Assembly (NCBI GenBank): GCA_015487975.1
Contig: WFOS01000010.1
Coordinates: 1-35,487, forward strand
Direction: 5' to 3'
DNA: 35,487 bases
DNA from: Ardenticatena sp.
GTDB lineage: Bacteria > Chloroflexota > Anaerolineae > Ardenticatenales > Ardenticatenaceae
Notes under the pieces: model-generated
The model's database searches: none
Told to the model about the DNA's origin: nothing
The model's input: the letters and a program-made list of their open reading frames with translations, nothing else
Shown here: one piece after another, positions 31,884 through 35,487 of the stretch
How positions within the stretch are numbered: position 1 is the stretch's first letter
Layout of the letters: every line of letters begins with the position of its first letter
Made by a program: the position numbers and the translations under genes

Positions 31884-33587
31884 ATGCGGAACGTGCGATT
31901 GGGAATCCGCGACGGCCTCGTTTTTGGTGCCGTGTTTCTGTTCGTTGTGCTGGTGGGGCTGTATGGCGCGTTTGCCGCCAACAGTCTGCTGGGTGTTCGT
32001 GTGCCGAATATGATTTTTGCGCTCTTTGGTATTTGGGTTGGGGCCTATGTGATGCGCTCGGTGCGCCGGCAGGGTAGTCAGCTGACGGATGGTGTTGTGG
32101 CTGCGTTGGTTGCCGGCGTGACCATGACGCTCCTGCTGGCGCTCTTCACATTTTGGGCAAGCCGCGTCAATTTGCGTGATATTTTTGCCAACATGACGCC
32201 CGAAGTTGTTGCGTTGCTGACGTTCGATCGCGGCGTGCCGACCGGGTTGGTCTTCCAGGTCGTTGGTGGCGCGCTGTTGGCGGTCGCTGGGGCGCTCGGC
32301 AATGTGGCCTGGGATCGTATTCGCTTGCCGGAAGGAGCGACGGAGACGGGCAACCGCCTGGCGTCTTTCTTGCTGGTGCTCTACGTCATTGTGGGTGGGT
32401 TCACGGCACTTTTGTTTGCACTGGGGCAGTGGGGCCCTGCGCTGCGTGACATTGCCGAGGGGGCGCTGGGATTTGCTCTGCCGAACGATTTGTATCGCAT
32501 TCTGCGCATTGGTGCCGTAGTGCTGATCGTCGGGTATCTTGGCGGTATTGCCCTGACACTGGCAGCCCCCGCGCAAGCCGTGCGCCTCAAAGAGCGCCTG
32601 ACGACCACGCGGCGGCTCTTTGGTCTTGCGTTCATCCTGCTGGCGTTGTTCTTCCCACTCTCGTTGGGGAGCTATTGGAACCAGGTGCTCACGACCATTG
32701 GTATCTTCGTGATGATGGGGTTGGGCTTGAACGTGGTGGTGGGCTTCGCCGGTCTACTCGACCTCGGGTATGTGGCGTTCTTTGCCATTGGGGCGTATAC
32801 CTACGCCTTCCTCAACTCGCCCAAATACGGGCTTGACCTCTCGTTCTGGGTCTCATTGCCCATTGCGATGGCGGTCGCTGCGCTGGCAGGGATTATTCTT
32901 GGTGTGCCCGTGCTGCGTATGCGCGGCGACTATCTGGCGATTGTGACGCTCGGTTTTGGTGAGATTATCCGCCTCATCATGAACAACCAGGTGGAATTGA
33001 CAGGTGGGGCGCAAGGGATTTTGCAGATCCAGCCCCCGGAAATTTTGGGGTTGGTCATCAACACGCCTTTGCGCTTCTACTACCTCATTTTCATTGGTGC
33101 GGTACTGGTGGCGTTCGTTACAGCACGGCTCAACAACTCGCGCATTGGGCGCGCGTGGATTGCCATGCGCGAGGATGAGGACGTGGCGCAAGCCATGGGG
33201 ATCAACACCGTCAACTACAAGCTGTTGGCGTTCGCCACCGGGGCAGCATTTGCGGGGCTGGCAGGCTTGATTTTTGCGGCACGTCAGCGCAACATTTTCC
33301 CCGCCGACTTTGGGTTGCTGGTTTCGATCGAAGCGCTTTCGCTCATCATCATCGGTGGGATGGGATCTATTCCCGGTGTGATTGCCGGGGCTGTGGCGCT
33401 CAAAGGGTTGCCCGAACTCTTGCGTGCCTTGCAAGAGTACCGCCTGCTCATCTACGGGGCGCTGCTCGTGGTGATGATGCTCGTGCGTCCCGAGGGGTTG
33501 TTGCCCTCACGTCGGCGCGCGCGTGAGATTCACGAGGCTATGGAAGAGATCGAGATCGATGAAAGCGAATTGCAGAGCACGGCTTAG
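31884..33587 (+). CDS. livM: LivM-type permease with a long extra N-terminal membrane domain
   Basis: A 567-residue permease. The LivM core starts near residue 249: LGLNVVVGFAGLLDLGYVAFFAIGAYTYA, later GDYLAIVTLGFGEIIRLI, the cytoplasmic loop MREDEDVAQAMGINTVNYKLLAFA, and IIIGGMGSIPGVIAGA. The core of about 300 residues matches the family; the N-terminal 245 residues hold around six or seven further hydrophobic segments not found in ordinary LivM. Start at ATG 31884, after GGGGGGACA. It pairs with LivH in the membrane; ATPases LivG and LivF follow. Confidence 0.9.
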   Translation: MRNVRLGIRDGLVFGAVFLFVVLVGLYGAFAANSLLGVRVPNMIFALFGIWVGAYVMRSVRRQGSQLTDGVVAALVAGVTMTLLLALFTFWASRVNLRDIFANMTPEVVALLTFDRGVPTGLVFQVVGGALLAVAGALGNVAWDRIRLPEGATETGNRLASFLLVLYVIVGGFTALLFALGQWGPALRDIAEGALGFALPNDLYRILRIGAVVLIVGYLGGIALTLAAPAQAVRLKERLTTTRRLFGLAFILLALFFPLSLGSYWNQVLTTIGIFVMMGLGLNVVVGFAGLLDLGYVAFFAIGAYTYAFLNSPKYGLDLSFWVSLPIAMAVAALAGIILGVPVLRMRGDYLAIVTLGFGEIIRLIMNNQVELTGGAQGILQIQPPEILGLVINTPLRFYYLIFIGAVLVAFVTARLNNSRIGRAWIAMREDEDVAQAMGINTVNYKLLAFATGAAFAGLAGLIFAARQRNIFPADFGLLVSIEALSLIIIGGMGSIPGVIAGAVALKGLPELLRALQEYRLLIYGALLVVMMLVRPEGLLPSRRRAREIHEAMEEIEIDESELQSTA

Positions 33588-33614
33588 CCGAGTGTGAGGA
33601 GATGGAGCATACAG

Positions 33615-34442
33615 ATGAGCGATTATATTCTCGAAGCACGGGGTGTCACCAAACGCTTTGGTGGGCTGGTAGCCGTCAATCGCGTCGATTTTACGATTGA
33701 ACGCCGTACCATTGCTGGCTTGATTGGCCCCAACGGGGCTGGCAAGACGACATTCTTCAATTGCCTGACCGGGCTGTACAAGGCAGACGAAGGCGAAATC
33801 ATTTTCGATGGCAAGTATTCGCTGATTGGTGTACCACCCGACCGCATTACGGCATTGGGGATTAGCCGCACGTTTCAGAACATTCGCCTGTTTGGGAGCA
33901 TGACGGCGTTGGAAAATGTGATGGTGGGAACGCACTGCCGCACCAAAACGAACATGATCGATGCCATTTTCCACACGCCACGCTATCATCGCGAAGAGGC
34001 GTGGGCTCGCAAGCGTGCTATGGAGCTGCTGGAATATGTCGGCATGGCGAATGCTGCCGATGAGGTGGCAACCAGCCTACCCTATGGCTATCAGCGACGC
34101 CTGGAAATTGCCCGCGCATTGGCTACCGAGCCCAAATTGCTCTTGCTCGATGAGCCGACGGCAGGGATGAACCCCAACGAAACCGAAGAAATGACCGACC
34201 TGATTCGGCGCTTGTGCGATGACTTGGGGGTGAGCATCTTGCTCATCGAACACGATATGCGCGTGGTGATGGGGATTTCCGACAAGGTCAGTGTACTCGA
34301 CCATGGCGAACTGATTGCTGAGGGGTCGCCAGAAGACGTCCAGAAGAACCCCAAAGTCATCGAGGCGTATCTGGGAACGGTCGGGACAGAACAGGCCGCC
34401 GAAGCACGGCGACGTGGGAGGGACGACGAGTGCTCGAATTGA
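33615..34442 (+). CDS. livG: ABC transporter ATP-binding protein LivG
   Basis: A 275-residue ATPase. Walker A GPNGAGKTT, the LivG-type insertion after it (NCLTGLYKADEGEI), Q-loop region SRTFQNIRLFGSMTALENVMVG, signature LPYGYQRRLEIARAL (LSGGQ-equivalent is LPYGYQ, as common in LivG), Walker B LLLLDEPTAGMNP and switch His in LIEHDMRVVM. The start at 33615 has GGAG at a 7-base distance; the upstream frame from 33594 has none. It overlaps livF by 13 bp. Confidence 0.94.
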   Translation: MSDYILEARGVTKRFGGLVAVNRVDFTIERRTIAGLIGPNGAGKTTFFNCLTGLYKADEGEIIFDGKYSLIGVPPDRITALGISRTFQNIRLFGSMTALENVMVGTHCRTKTNMIDAIFHTPRYHREEAWARKRAMELLEYVGMANAADEVATSLPYGYQRRLEIARALATEPKLLLLDEPTAGMNPNETEEMTDLIRRLCDDLGVSILLIEHDMRVVMGISDKVSVLDHGELIAEGSPEDVQKNPKVIEAYLGTVGTEQAAEARRRGRDDECSN

Positions 34443-35134
34443 AAAATGTCCATACTTTTTACGGCCATATCCATGCTTTGAAGGGGATCTCCCTGACCGT
34501 GGAAGAAGGGGAGATCGTGACGCTCATTGGGTCCAATGGTGCTGGCAAAACCACCACGCTCCGCACCATTAGTGGCTTGTTGGCGCCGCGTGAAGGGGAA
34601 ATCTGGTTCGAGGGGCAGCGTATCGATGGGGTGTCCGCCCATAAAATTACCGAGATGGGGATTGCGCATTGCCCCGAGGGACGTAAGATTTTCGGGCGTT
34701 TGACGGTACGCGAAAATTTGGAACTTGGCGCTTTTTTGCGTAAAGACAAAGATGGCATCAAACAAGACTTCGAGCGTGTGCTCGATCTCTTCCCTCGGCT
34801 GCGTGAACGTCTCAAACAGCCGGGGGGAACCCTCTCCGGTGGTGAACAGCAGATGCTGGCGATTGGCCGCGCTTTGATGAGCCGACCGCGTATCCTTCTG
34901 CTGGACGAGCCGAGTATGGGGTTGGCGCCCATTCTCGTCCAGCAAATTTTCGACATCATCGAGGAAATCAACGCGCAAGGGACTACCGTGTTGCTGGTCG
35001 AGCAGAACGCGCGCCTTGCGCTTTCCATTGCATCACGTGGCTACGTGCTCGAAACTGGGCGAATCCGCCTTGCTGGGCCAGCTGCTGAGTTGATGGACAG
35101 CGAAGAAGTCAAAGCCGCCTATCTGGGCGGTTGA
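34430..35134 (+). CDS. livF: ABC transporter ATP-binding protein LivF
   Basis: A 234-residue ATPase, the second nucleotide-binding subunit. Walker A GSNGAGKTT, the LivF-specific GIAHCPEGRKIFGRLTVRENLELGAFLR, signature LSGGEQQMLAIGRALM, Walker B ILLLDEPSMGLAP and LLVEQNARLAL with the VEQN typical of LivF in place of the usual switch His region. It starts with GTG at 34430, preceded by GGGAGGG, inside the end of livG. Length is normal. Confidence 0.94.
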   Translation: MLELKNVHTFYGHIHALKGISLTVEEGEIVTLIGSNGAGKTTTLRTISGLLAPREGEIWFEGQRIDGVSAHKITEMGIAHCPEGRKIFGRLTVRENLELGAFLRKDKDGIKQDFERVLDLFPRLRERLKQPGGTLSGGEQQMLAIGRALMSRPRILLLDEPSMGLAPILVQQIFDIIEEINAQGTTVLLVEQNARLALSIASRGYVLETGRIRLAGPAAELMDSEEVKAAYLGG

Positions 35135-35192
35135 GACGGTTCTGCAAAGCTGGTTTTCGTTCTATCAATCGACCGCAAAAGGAGGAGGGCAT

Positions 35193-35487
35193 ATGCGCAA
35201 GCAACTGGCACTTTTGTTGGTGCTCCTCGCGATGCTGATGGCCGCTTGTGGCGGTGGTGGCGGCGAAGAGCAGCCGGCGGCGACCGAAGAGTCGCAAGCA
35301 GGTGGCGAAACGACGGAGCAGAGCGGCGGTGAAATGGCCACGGTGGAAGATCCGTGGGGCGTGGTGGAACTGGCGCCTGGCGAGGCAGTGAAGATCGGGT
35401 TTGCTGCGGGGCTGAGTGGAGACGTAGCAAACCTGGGGATCGACATGCAGAACGCTGCGCAGCTGGCCGTGGAAGACAAGCCAGAAA
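35193..35487 (+). CDS. Branched-chain amino acid-type substrate-binding lipoprotein (partial)
   Basis: The first 98 residues of an extracytoplasmic solute-binding protein. A lipoprotein signal peptide is clear: basic start MRKQ, hydrophobic stretch, lipobox LMAAC with lipidated Cys19, then a low-complexity Gly/Glu/Thr/Ser linker to about residue 50. The mature fold starts with VKIGFAAGLSGDVANLGIDMQNAAQLAVED, typical of LivJ/LivK type I binding proteins. GGAGGAGG lies upstream. It would deliver substrate to LivHMGF. The window ends inside the gene. Confidence 0.92.
   Translation, partial: MRKQLALLLVLLAMLMAACGGGGGEEQPAATEESQAGGETTEQSGGEMATVEDPWGVVELAPGEAVKIGFAAGLSGDVANLGIDMQNAAQLAVEDKPE

Overview
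The window looks like a piece of a moderately GC-rich bacterial chromosome. The mix of genes (a HemQ-type haem cluster, a Rab-like small GTPase, a GT-C glycosyltransferase, a two-gene LutA/LutB set and an LIV-type transporter) fits Chloroflexota best, possibly an Ardenticatena-like thermophile. That placement is an inference from gene content and style; there is no rRNA gene here to confirm it.

Region 1 (1-4713) is a mobile, accessory segment: a small but complete integron. An integron integrase (IntI) is read rightward from about 3715. Leftward from an attI core at 3502-3508 lie three gene cassettes, all on the minus strand: (i) a large membrane protein with CBS-like sequence, (ii) a two-gene VOC + GNAT cassette, (iii) an MntA/HepT (MNT-HEPN) toxin-antitoxin pair. 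Each cassette ends in an attC site whose R'' core is the exact complement of the core at that cassette's own start, which is the signature of cassettes that circulated as circles. A good sigma-70-like promoter for intI and a second, divergent one for the cassettes (Pc) lie side by side between 3647 and 3733. The array is cut off on the left by a decayed insertion-sequence transposase, which appears to truncate a fourth cassette.

Region 2 (4714-16250) holds a two-domain VOC protein, a DinB-like protein, a GT-C glycosyltransferase and asparaginyl-tRNA synthetase. Directly behind asnS, and probably cotranscribed, is an ABC-type ATPase gene overlapping a PD-(D/E)XK-like nuclease gene, a candidate two-gene defence module. 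A small membrane protein and LutA/LutB iron-sulfur proteins follow. On the minus strand are a Rab-like small GTPase, a short ORF with a degenerate HisKA-like segment, and a response-regulator diguanylate cyclase.

Region 3 (16251-23616) is a haem operon with a clear promoter: hemA, hemC, a radical SAM/SPASM gene, hemB, hemQ (chdC), hemE, hemH (cpfC), closed by a strong terminator. HemQ and a ferrochelatase carrying Tyr13 point to the coproporphyrin-dependent route, but hemD, hemL and a coproporphyrinogen oxidase are absent here. Convergent to it (23616-26900, minus) is a membrane/respiration set: two small haem-copper-oxidase-like proteins, a cupin, an NnrS-like protein, a DUF1858 protein and a CopD-like protein.

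Region 4 (27038-30535, minus) is a housekeeping run: ybeY, a PgpH/YqfF-type HD phosphodiesterase, a YqeY-like protein and a HIT protein. Region 5 (30729-35487, plus) is a branched-chain-amino-acid-type ABC transporter operon, livH-livM-livG-livF and the start of the binding lipoprotein gene, which runs off the window. LivM carries an extra membrane domain of about 245 residues at its N-terminus.
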